A stretch of 58,961 bases of DNA from UMGS1958 sp045542415 (GTDB lineage: Bacteria > Bacillota > Clostridia > UBA1381). The stretch covers positions 1 through 58,961 of the forward strand of contig JAZQKZ010000023.1 of assembly GCA_045542415.1 (NCBI GenBank), in the 5' to 3' direction. The notes below the pieces were generated by a model. That model worked only from the letters and a program-made list of their open reading frames with translations. It made no database searches and was not told where the DNA came from. Each line of letters opens with the position of its first letter. The stretch's first letter is position 1. Of this stretch, positions 53,201 through 58,961 are shown one piece after another. A program made the position numbers and the translations under genes.

Positions 53201-54103
53201 TATTTGATTTTTTACCAATTCTGGCATTTGAGAAAAGAAAGCTTTCAATAAATATAAATTACATGAATAAAGTATATTCATATATATTCCTTCGTTTTCT
53301 ATATTTGCATTTAATTCGTACGGTAACTCAAATGGCAAGTTCCCCAATGTGTTTTTAATATTGGAAGCAGAACTAATATTCCATGATACAAAATACAGGG
53401 GTACTATCGACAAACATTTTGTTTCCAAATTGTATGCAATTCTAATTTTGCTCAAATTACTATTATATACAAGATCATCAGAAACAAAAGGAAATTGTAT
53501 AGGAAACCTAAAGTTGTATAAACATAATTTAGTTATATTTTTAGGGGTATATACATCATTTGTGTACTGTAGTTCTCCTAATTCAGACAAATTTTTGATC
53601 AAGTCAGAAAACAAATTTTCAGATAGTTCTGTTCGAAAAACAAGGTGGTCTATGTCAAAAGAATGGTCATCTTTTGATAACTCTATAGATTGCTGTATTA
53701 TATATTCTTGGTATGTAGATTCCTTTAAATACTGAAAAATCTTTGCTTTTTCATCGTATTGTTCTCTTTCGGCGGTTCGAAGCAAATCTTGTCCTACAAA
53801 TGAATAAGTGTCTACTATTGCACCTTGTTCCTCAAAATATTTACGGTATTCATACAAAGTTGATGTATACTTTGATGCATCATCTATGATCGCTATCTTC
53901 TTACCTTTAATATTGGGTTTTGTGTTTGAGAAATATTGCTTGTATCTTATGTTATAAGAATTTGTTTTGTCATCGTCCTTTAAAGAACGGATTAATTTAC
54001 AGCCTTTTCTTTCCACTGGTACTATATAATCGGGACTAGTTGCTAAAATAAGATCAAAAAAATCGGAAATGTTTTTTGAGTATTTTTTAAAGGTATTATT
54101 CAT
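50285..54103 (-). CDS. Three-module protein: PRTase-like + cyclase-like + nucleoside-phosphorylase-like
   Basis: 1272 residues. Residues 1-110 resemble a phosphoribosyltransferase: IVPVERKG and the PRPP-type loop KKIAIIDDASKYTSTLYEYR (Asp74/Asp75). Residues about 110-800 are mostly helical, with a winged-helix-like stretch near 390-430; unassigned. Residues about 801-935 look like a class III cyclase/GGDEF-type fold: YVILHFDFFGYRN, YIYGEVGTNSFGTILF, AICFAEKLRTLF. Residues about 981-1272 are a PNP/MTAN domain: IGIITALPEEFAAM, MVGIAGGI, HAVEMEGSGIAEA (catalytic Glu) and VVRGISDYCDGKKN (catalytic Asp). PNP and PRTase modules are known in predicted conflict systems. Start at ATG 54103 (AGAGGG upstream). 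AT-rich; stands alone. Confidence 0.7.
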   Translation of the reverse strand: MNNTFKKYSKNISDFFDLILATSPDYIVPVERKGCKLIRSLKDDDKTNSYNIRYKQYFSNTKPNIKGKKIAIIDDASKYTSTLYEYRKYFEEQGAIVDTYSFVGQDLLRTAEREQYDEKAKIFQYLKESTYQEYIIQQSIELSKDDHSFDIDHLVFRTELSENLFSDLIKNLSELGELQYTNDVYTPKNITKLCLYNFRFPIQFPFVSDDLVYNSNLSKIRIAYNLETKCLSIVPLYFVSWNISSASNIKNTLGNLPFELPYELNANIENEGIYMNILYSCNLYLLKAFFSQMPELVKNQIYTIDDFDLISYVGNEKAVTLKKSTILFLQSTINSSLNNLLNPIPAPDVPKFYSIMNIMKTLRSEYERRIEQNNSVLGTKFFLSFDELIARYEGRANLIKWIDILCDRGVLVARNVLINGVYCRACRSGEGDYDHIEKKASILLPIIINICGTREENSKLHRMEATFLNKVLANLAYDYPMDRYDFHNFFTKPYLYGPFSYAKNRLNEEIETALYDVNKISKYCIRDKNGDFLSINQEIIPNEIDAFSQSDSVPLSEITSYIDCLNTIHEKFGKADSLNQLIICRDQDIYYRHVHYDIVLAHSNILTAYRTFIPSKAERYLRDAAKVANASLRKLKYNQKELFDTIEKFVGYDVRFRDAYKKIIDSVVPFSDEFNTELSKLSYTTFLEQAIINIMLYKLVLDKKYLSKFIIISDKNKFIDIDILEKLKVLCTTEAQEEYSNLYKSTVDLIDSTIQKLCEKLCICIHSLKKPTDTNYVRANKRRDIDVAINKCIQYIKNTRISNYVILHFDFFGYRNTQNAKNINVVEEVQKIVNSILKLDEDNIYIYGEVGTNSFGTILFKNLEKAICFAEKLRTLFSEPDYEQVGFKFGCAFGQVSDTLHSDIKSVWNQASTACNVSKRQCSYSAGFVIVEDMYENIKCEEKNDFMKININEDSYYIHNDFEEIDSQKTIQYKEEVDKSVGIGIITALPEEFAAMKNMMINPRTAVFPKTSMATGREYCIGKIRSLDGREHKVALAQTIGPGNTSAAIRANCLRNRFPNIDVIIMVGIAGGIPSPEDKEKHVRLGDIVIAKEIVSYDFVSERAEIEELRGCSVPPAARLLEAQAHLDVGKLMGEKPWEKYIDEICQKYPETFARPSNETDILYDIQGNSISHPEDPNRNDYPYIFKEKIASANRVLKNPSKRDDLKKTYSVHAVEMEGSGIAEATWQLEIGYYVVRGISDYCDGKKNDIWHNYAALVAAAYTRSLIEKLPY

Positions 54104-54156
54104 ATACATCCCTCTTTTCACTTAAATGTTATCTAAAATATTTATTTCCAATTATT

Positions 54157-54185
54157 ATTATATCATAAAATAATCCAAAATTCAA
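54157..54185 (-). promoter_or_regulatory. Promoter of the three-module gene
   Basis: On the minus strand TTGAAT (54185-54180), 17-base spacer, TATAAT (54162-54157). Confidence 0.7.
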
Positions 54186-54229
54186 CAATTTACGCTTATA
54201 TAAGCTAAAATTTTTATGTTTTAAAAAGC

Positions 54230-54263
54230 AAAAAAGTACAGCTATTTTCATAACTGCACTTTT
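54230..54263 (-). terminator. Terminator beyond the tRNA-Leu remnant
   Basis: On the minus strand AAAAGTGCAG pairs with CTGTACTTTTTT. It sits just 3' of the tRNA end, so this side is the original chromosomal flank of the tRNA gene. Confidence 0.65.
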
Positions 54264-54265
54264 GG

Positions 54266-54320
54266 TGGTGCGGGCGAGGAGACTTGAACTCCTATGCTCT
54301 TGCGAGCACATGGACCTGAT
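54266..54320 (-). pseudogene. tRNA-Leu (CAG) 3'-half remnant, attachment site of the right-hand element
   Basis: Reverse-strand sequence from the anticodon loop (TCAGGT) through a class II variable arm (TGCTCGCAAGAGCA), T-arm AGGAG-TTCAAGT-CTCCT and acceptor 3' strand CGCCCGC to an encoded ACCA. The 5' half is missing. In elements that insert at tRNA 3' ends, the remnant marks the end away from the intact tRNA; its orientation puts the element to the right and the intact tRNA-Leu beyond the window. Confidence 0.85.
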
Positions 54321-54455
54321 GGTAACGACACTTTGGTGATAAAACGAAAAACCGCATAAAATCAAGGCTTTTAAGCATTATGTGGTTTGAAAAATTCAAT
54401 AAAATGAGCAATTTTCAATTCTCGTGAATTGAAGCAGAATTGCTTGAATGAATTT

Positions 54456-54485
54456 AAGTCGTATCGAAATGATACGGCTTTTTTA
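54456..54485 (+). terminator. Terminator insulating the mobile element
   Basis: AAGTCGTATC, GAAAT loop, GATACGGCTTTTTT, upstream of the first element gene. Confidence 0.75.
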
Positions 54486-54507
54486 TTACCGAAGGAGGAC
54501 TTTATTT

Positions 54508-55338
54508 ATGAAATTGTATACTGAAAACTTTACGATTATACTGAACAAGCATATAACAAATACAGAGATTGATACATATGAATTCAGGGTGCTCTGCTAT
54601 CTCTTAATGCTTGCAGATGACGAGGGCGTTTGTTTCCCTTCCTACAACACGATTGCCGAAAAAATCGGCATAGGCGAAACGAAGTTAAAGAATGCTGTCA
54701 AGCATCTGATTGAGTTTGGAATCATCAATAAGACTAACCGAACAAAAGAAGATGGCAGTGCCGGTTCTAACTTATATGTTGTGTGTGAAAAGACCACTAT
54801 GCAGGTCGTAGAAAAACCTACAGAGGTCGCCCGAGGCACAACCCCTTGTGTGTCAGATGACCTACCTGTTGGTTGTGAAACTACTGAAGGTGGTGTGCAA
54901 GACGACTGCAATAAATATATAAATAAAAATATTAATTATTTTATTAATAACCACCTATCATCAATAGAGGATGTGATGGAACGTGCAGAAACGTATGAAC
55001 TGAATGGACTTACAAAGAAGAATTACGAATCGGCTATTGAGATTATGTTTAATTCAGAATCAATTTCGGTTGGCGGTGAAATCATCCCCCGTGAAATTGT
55101 TCGCAAGCGATTAGAAAATATCAGCTACGAACATATCGTCTATGTCGATAACAATATGCCGAGAAAAATTGTTAACGGCAAGGTTGAAATTCAAGTTAGA
55201 AGTCCTGTTCCATATATCGTAACTGCTCTGTATAATGCACTCCGATATACGGCAGATGAAATTGTAAAAATGGAATGCGGAGATGATGTAATTGCTGACC
55301 TCTTCCGAAAGGAGGATGGCGATGAGATATTTATATAA
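54508..55338 (+). CDS. Replication-initiator-like helix-turn-helix protein
   Basis: 276 residues. The N-terminal 90 residues are a winged HTH of the kind found in RepA-type initiators and small mobile elements (YEFRVLCYLLMLADDEGVCFPSYNTIAEKIGIGETKLKNAVKHLIEFGII). A variable Thr-rich linker follows, then a C-terminal helical part. Start at 54508 behind GGAGG; the 20 codons upstream lack an SD. Overlaps the next gene by 17 bases. Confidence 0.7.
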   Translation: MKLYTENFTIILNKHITNTEIDTYEFRVLCYLLMLADDEGVCFPSYNTIAEKIGIGETKLKNAVKHLIEFGIINKTNRTKEDGSAGSNLYVVCEKTTMQVVEKPTEVARGTTPCVSDDLPVGCETTEGGVQDDCNKYINKNINYFINNHLSSIEDVMERAETYELNGLTKKNYESAIEIMFNSESISVGGEIIPREIVRKRLENISYEHIVYVDNNMPRKIVNGKVEIQVRSPVPYIVTALYNALRYTADEIVKMECGDDVIADLFRKEDGDEIFI

Positions 55339-55753
55339 TCAGAAAAATAAATTCGGGAATTGTTTTATACTTTCCAATTCCATTATGCAACTGGATTTAA
55401 GTCCACTTGCTCGACTGATATATTTCTATCTCATATATATTGAAGACAGAAAAACATATCAGTGCTACCCAAGCTACAGAACTATCGGCAAAGCACTTAA
55501 CATCAAAAGCATAACGACAGTTGCTAAATATGTAAGAGAACTTGAAGATAAGTGTTTAATCTATACTGAACCGACAGAAATAATTCTGAAAAACGGTAAA
55601 AAACAAAACGGTAATTTGAAATATACAATCAGGCCTATCCAAGATGCCGTTGAGTATTTTCATCAGCAGCAGATGAAAAAGTTTCAGGAAGTTTTGGCTC
55701 GGGAAAAAGCTCAAAGAATGCTTGAAGAATATGACAAAAAGCATTCAAAATGA
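55322..55753 (+). CDS. Second helix-turn-helix protein of the mobile element
   Basis: 143 residues with a winged helix (LSPLARLIYFYLIYIEDRKTYQCYPSYRTIGKALNIKSITTVAKYVRELEDKC, shown here only in part as YPSYRTIGKALNI) and a charged C-terminal helix. The ATG at 55322 follows AAGGAGG; earlier ATGs in frame are before or inside the SD. The overlap with the upstream gene implies translational coupling. Likely a replication or transfer regulator. Confidence 0.65.
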   Translation: MRYLYNQKNKFGNCFILSNSIMQLDLSPLARLIYFYLIYIEDRKTYQCYPSYRTIGKALNIKSITTVAKYVRELEDKCLIYTEPTEIILKNGKKQNGNLKYTIRPIQDAVEYFHQQQMKKFQEVLAREKAQRMLEEYDKKHSK

Positions 55754-56384
55754 ACTGCATAAAAATCGTTTTTTTGTCGTTTTGCAGATACCCCCTATTA
55801 AATTCTGTTATACATAAACCAAAGAAAAGGGATTTTTGATTTTTGGCAAAATGAGAACGACTGTGACAGAGAATTTCGAGAAGAAAATTCTTGGGTAAGG
55901 TATTTACCCTACCCAAGTAAGTTAACCTCGTAATTCATCGTGTGACAAATAGGTTTGAGACCTCAAAAACGATTATATGCGTTAGACCAAGCCTCAAGGC
56001 AGGGTTCAGAGACAAAACAATTCGGGGTAAGGTAGTTACGCTACCCTGAAAAGTTAACCTCTCGAACCGAAAAGATATGCCCTATGTTAAGCCCTTAAAA
56101 TCGATTTGAAAGAACAAACGAAAGTACGAGAAATCAACTGACGGGGCGCCCCGAAACGGCGATGCGAGGGGTTTAAAAAGAAGCAGGATAAAGCTTGGTG
56201 CGTTATCCGCTCCAAGCCCCCTTACATCGCCGTGCAAAGCCCTGCGGAGAGGTTACAAAAGTGCATCCGGTGGTGCTGATTTGGTGCTGAAAGTGAAGAA
56301 AGACCGCAGTGTTGGGCACTTAAACAGGTGCTTTTCACGGTGCGGTTGGTATTTAACGATATTTTGAGAAAGGACAGTGGTAAA
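55754..56384. other. oriT/origin-like non-coding region of the mobile element
   Basis: 631 bases without a gene between the HTH pair and the relaxase. It holds two related hairpin units at 55889-55930 and 56021-56063, each a GGTAAGGTA...TACCC stem followed by AAGTTAACCTC. Further right are the palindrome GGGGCGCCCC (56143-56152) and a long-range stem with a pseudoknot (56156-56233). Placement directly upstream of the relaxase is typical for oriT; the nick site is not identified. Confidence 0.6.
56156..56233 (+). other. Nested stem with internal H-type pseudoknot (structured RNA or DNA candidate)
   Basis: Outer stem ACGGCGATG (56156-56164) with CATCGCCGT (56225-56233), a second AGGGG/CCCCT layer, and inside an interleaved pair: GGATAA (56186-56191) with TTATCC (56203-56208), and GCTTGG (56193-56198) with CCAAGC (56212-56217). 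All pairings are perfect. Small ribozymes and riboswitches have this size and topology; no known class could be assigned. Confidence 0.5.
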
Positions 56385-57506
56385 ATGAGTAAAGTTGTAT
56401 TTAAATCGCCATATGCTCCGAGCGGCAAAGCTGTCGGCGGAGATTATATAAACTATATGGCAAAGCGCGAGAAAGTTGACAAGAGTGTTAACACGAAAAG
56501 AGTTGAAATTAATCTGAATTATATTGCAACCAGGCCTCGTGTTGAAAAGGTCGGAGAGCATGGTCTCTTTGGTAGTAAGGACGATGTTAATCTAAACAAG
56601 GCAAGGAATGATATAGTAAATCATAACGGAATTGTGTGGATGCCTATCGTATCTTTGAGACGAGAAGATGCAGACAGACTTGGATATAATAATGCAGATG
56701 CATGGAGAAATTTGATTCTCTCAAAGCAGTTTGAAATTGCAGAAGCGTATAATATTCCGGCAAAGGATTTGGTTTGGTACGGAGCATATCACGATGAAGG
56801 TCACCACCCTCATATACATATGATTGTCTATAACAAGAACACAGACAGCGAATATCTCTCACGAAAAAGTTGTAACGACCTGCGTGCGATGTTTACAAAA
56901 ACTATTTTCAAGGACGAACTCAAACAGCTCTACGATGAAAAACAAACGCTCCGAGATAAAATTATTGACGAAGTCAAAGAGAAAGTCAGTGAGTTTAAAG
57001 CTGACATTGGCGGAGCAAGTGATGAGTTCGTAGAAGCCTTTAATGAATTGAAATTCTCTCTCGATGGATACTCCGGCAAGAGAAATTATAAATTCATTTC
57101 CCATGAGCAAAAGGAAAAGGTCGATGCGGTTGTAAAAGTTGTCTGCAAGGATAATAACCTGCAAGAGTTATATCGTCAGTGGTGTCAGCTGCAGCTTGCA
57201 AATCAAAGATACTATCGCAAGCATCCTGAAAAAAGTTTTGATGCCCTTGAGAAGAACAAAAACTTCGAAAGCCGTCTGCAAAACGCAGTGCTGAAATCTG
57301 CATTAAAGGATAACAGACAAGGAAATGTTTACACAAATAAAATCGACGCATCTCCTGTCTTTGGTGACATTGTATTCAGTCTCTGTAAAATGTTTGAGCA
57401 GTCAATTCAGAAAGGCATTGAGGAAGGCTTCACGAAATCAATTGTTGATTCCAAGGAAAGAGCAAAAGAATACAGACGTGATCATGGCATGGGAATGCAT
57501 ATGTAA
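56385..57506 (+). CDS. MobP-type relaxase
   Basis: 373 residues. The metal-binding motif HDEGHHPHIHMIVY, near residue 150, is the three-histidine centre of relaxases (MobP3-like); the nicking tyrosine is probably in the N-terminal GGDYINYMAKRE. The C-terminal half is helical. It nicks oriT for transfer with a helper conjugative system; no VirB/VirD4 genes are in the window, so the element is mobilizable only. The ATG at 56385 follows AAAGGA; the longer frame has no SD. Confidence 0.85.
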   Translation: MSKVVFKSPYAPSGKAVGGDYINYMAKREKVDKSVNTKRVEINLNYIATRPRVEKVGEHGLFGSKDDVNLNKARNDIVNHNGIVWMPIVSLRREDADRLGYNNADAWRNLILSKQFEIAEAYNIPAKDLVWYGAYHDEGHHPHIHMIVYNKNTDSEYLSRKSCNDLRAMFTKTIFKDELKQLYDEKQTLRDKIIDEVKEKVSEFKADIGGASDEFVEAFNELKFSLDGYSGKRNYKFISHEQKEKVDAVVKVVCKDNNLQELYRQWCQLQLANQRYYRKHPEKSFDALEKNKNFESRLQNAVLKSALKDNRQGNVYTNKIDASPVFGDIVFSLCKMFEQSIQKGIEEGFTKSIVDSKERAKEYRRDHGMGMHM

Positions 57507-57533
57507 ATCTATAAAAGGAAGGTGAATTTTATT

Positions 57534-57890
57534 ATGAAAAGAGAAAAGATGACATTCAATGTACCGCCTGCAGTACGAACTGAAATCAAAAATTATGTTA
57601 AGCTGCTCGGCTTCAAAAGCGAGAGTGATCTCTGTAATAAGGCTATCAATGAGTACCTTACCAAGCTGCATTATGAAGCAAACAGTGACAACATAAATAA
57701 GATTTTGGTTCAGGCGGTGGACTGTACCATAGAGCATCATGTTGATAGAGTCTCGGACATGCTCTTCAAACTTGCTGTCAGCATCGAGAAACAAAATCTC
57801 ATTGCCAGCGGTGAGTATGATGATTACTATGAGGAGTACATCGAACAGGTAGCAATCGAAAATGTTATGAAAAGACATGGAAGATTGTAA
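57534..57890 (+). CDS. Small auxiliary DNA-binding protein (RHH/MobC-like)
   Basis: 118 residues. The N-terminal FNVPPAVRTEIKNYVKLLGFKSESDLCNKAINEYL pattern (strand, two helices) looks like ribbon-helix-helix proteins that bind oriT beside relaxases; the rest is an acidic helical tail. AAGGAAGGTGA is an almost ideal SD for the ATG at 57534; the GTG at 57522 lies within it. 27 bases after the relaxase gene. Confidence 0.65.
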   Translation: MKREKMTFNVPPAVRTEIKNYVKLLGFKSESDLCNKAINEYLTKLHYEANSDNINKILVQAVDCTIEHHVDRVSDMLFKLAVSIEKQNLIASGEYDDYYEEYIEQVAIENVMKRHGRL

Positions 57891-57921
57891 AAATCTTCGT
57901 GGACTTCTTCTCTCTTCTGTG

Positions 57922-57966
57922 GTATGCTTTGTCTCACTGGAGGTGAAATTATATGACAAAGCATAC
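57922..57966 (+). promoter_or_regulatory. 12-bp inverted repeat caging an SD and start codon
   Basis: GTATGCTTTGTC (57922-57933) and GACAAAGCATAC (57955-57966) pair perfectly. The loop holds GGAGGTGA (57939-57946) and the ATG of a 14-codon ORF, so translation of that ORF should depend on the hairpin. Confidence 0.6.
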
Positions 57967-57997
57967 AAATGACTTAAGGCGATTGTGTTTCGGTTAA
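57953..57997 (+). CDS. 14-residue leader peptide ORF ahead of the recombinase
   Basis: ATG after a perfect GGAGGTGA, encoding MTKHTNDLRRLCFG and ending TAA inside the loop of the terminator hairpin 57976-58016. Size, SD strength and overlap with the terminator fit a regulatory leader. No homologue is known to me. Confidence 0.45.
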   Translation: MTKHTNDLRRLCFG

Positions 57998-58016
57998 CGA
58001 ATGTGCAATCGCCTTT
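57976..58016 (+). terminator. Terminator overlapping the leader ORF
   Basis: AAGGCGATTG (57976-57985) pairs with CAATCGCCTT (58006-58015), then TTG. Translating ribosomes would reach the stop inside its loop. Confidence 0.6.
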
Positions 58017-58109
58017 TGAAATTAATACTGAAACATTGACAACAAATTTTCAAAAAGGTATTCGAAAAAATTATTCGGTATATAATATTTGAAAAGGAGT
58101 TGTTAAAAA

Positions 58110-58955
58110 ATGAATGAAATTACTAAACGCACTATTGAAGACTACAAAAATTATTTAATCGAGGAAGAAAAATGCCCTGTCACAATAGAAAAATACATCC
58201 GTGACATCACTGCATTTGTAAATTGGACAGACGGCAAAGAAATTACAAAGACACTTGTGCTTGAATACAAAAACATATTGGTACAGCAATATGCACCTGC
58301 AAGTGTGAACTCAGTCCTGTCTTCCCTCAATGGATACTTTGGTTACATTGAAAGATATGACCTCAAGGTTAAAAACTTAAAAGTGCAAAGGCAAATCTTT
58401 TGTCAGAGTGAAAAAGAGCTTACAAAAGCTGAATACGAAAGACTTCTCAAAGCGGCAAAGAGTAAAAAGAATGAAAGGCTCTACCTCATCATGCAGACGA
58501 TATGTGCCACGGGGATTCGTGTAAGTGAATTAAAATATGTGGATGTAAATTCTGTGATGACAGGACAGGCACAGGTTAGGTTGAAAGGTAAAATTCGAAT
58601 GATAATCTTGCCGAAAGAGTTGTGTGTTCTTCTAAAAAAATATATAAAGGAAAAGCATATCACTTCAGGCAGTGTATTTGTAACAAGAAAAGGTCAACCT
58701 GTGGATAGGCACTCGATATGGAAATCAATGAAACAATTGTGTGAAAGTGCCGGAGTGTCTAAAGAAAAAGTGTTTCCACATAACCTCCGTCACCTGTTCG
58801 CACGAACATACTACTCACTGCAAAAAGATATCGTTCGCCTTGCAGATATACTCGGTCACTCAAGCGTAAATACTACCAGAATCTATACCATAGAAAATGG
58901 CTCAACCCACCGCAGGCAAATGCAAAGAATGGGACTCGTGCGGATGCAAAATTAA
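58110..58955 (+). CDS. XerC/D-like tyrosine recombinase
   Basis: 281 residues with an N-terminal SAM-like core-binding domain (1-95) and a complete catalytic domain: Arg in TGIRVSELKYVDV, HNLRHLFARTYY (His-x-x-Arg) and LGHSSVNTTRIYT (His and nucleophile Tyr). No arm-binding domain. It ends 6 bases before the window edge. It is the likely integrase of the tRNA-Leu element, lying at the end where the intact tRNA should be. AAAGGAG precedes the ATG; a TATAAT at 58081-58086 lacks a good -35. Confidence 0.9.
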   Translation: MNEITKRTIEDYKNYLIEEEKCPVTIEKYIRDITAFVNWTDGKEITKTLVLEYKNILVQQYAPASVNSVLSSLNGYFGYIERYDLKVKNLKVQRQIFCQSEKELTKAEYERLLKAAKSKKNERLYLIMQTICATGIRVSELKYVDVNSVMTGQAQVRLKGKIRMIILPKELCVLLKKYIKEKHITSGSVFVTRKGQPVDRHSIWKSMKQLCESAGVSKEKVFPHNLRHLFARTYYSLQKDIVRLADILGHSSVNTTRIYTIENGSTHRRQMQRMGLVRMQN

Positions 58956-58961
58956 AAAGAC

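Noticed and set aside
50285..54103. CBASS or Pycsar cyclase gene
   Set aside because: The cyclase-like segment is internal and lacks a confirmed catalytic set; the chain also has PRTase- and PNP-like ends, unlike stand-alone cyclases.

Overview
The window looks like a chromosome segment from an anaerobic, gut-type Firmicute of class Clostridia. Grounds: SpoVG, a ClpE-type zinc-finger Clp ATPase, an archaeal-type phosphoglycerate mutase, purine-rich Shine-Dalgarno sites, many TTGCAA/TTGACA-17-TATAAT promoters, agr-type peptide signalling, stalk-domain surface proteins and plant-polysaccharide hydrolases. No rRNA is present, so genus cannot be set.

Region 1 (1-1.75 kb, minus strand) is polymorphic-toxin debris: a truncated Rhs core, two paralogous small anchored immunity-like proteins, a displaced toxin tip coupled to a frameshifted immunity gene, and two REP-like palindromic repeats. 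Region 2 (1.8-31.4 kb) is mostly housekeeping: a GHL10 glycosidase, malQ, exoA, a structured small-RNA candidate, trmL, degV, apgM, metG, clpE, an OFA-type transporter, rpsU, yqeY, tRNA-Thr, a radical SAM gene, a TIR-membrane protein, spoVG, murC and argD-argF-GNAT. It ends with an arabinogalactan/arabinan locus: a giant GH30-GH43 enzyme, a GH127 arabinofuranosidase and a divergent AraC regulator.

Region 3 (31.4-54.3 kb) is accessory. A tRNA-Pro/tRNA-Ser/tRNA-Pro cluster, scarred by 195-bp tandem repeats that each begin with a tRNA-Ser 5' fragment, abuts a tyrosine integrase and an excisionase-like gene. Cargo follows: a PD-(D/E)XK-like protein and a DUF6076-like protein; a complete agr-like quorum module (response regulator, kinase, AgrB and a cysteine-less AgrD) followed by a secreted matrixin, its companion and an LRR/stalk protein. 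Then comes a defence-like block: TIR plus HD-GHKL ATPase, an AlbA_2/RecG-like protein, an integrase relic, an IS1182-family element with a frameshifted transposase, and a 1272-residue protein joining phosphoribosyltransferase-like, cyclase-like and nucleoside-phosphorylase-like regions.

Region 4 (54.3 kb to the right edge) is one end of a small mobilizable element inserted in tRNA-Leu(CAG). It holds the 3' half of that tRNA as attachment remnant, two replication/HTH proteins, an oriT-like region with paired hairpins and an H-type pseudoknot, a MobP-type relaxase, a small auxiliary protein, a hairpin-controlled 14-codon leader ORF and a second tyrosine recombinase.

The best candidates for undescribed biology are the three-domain nucleotide-metabolism protein, the TIR/HD-ATPase pair and the cysteine-less agr signal. 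All functions are inferred from motifs and gene context only; no database search was possible.
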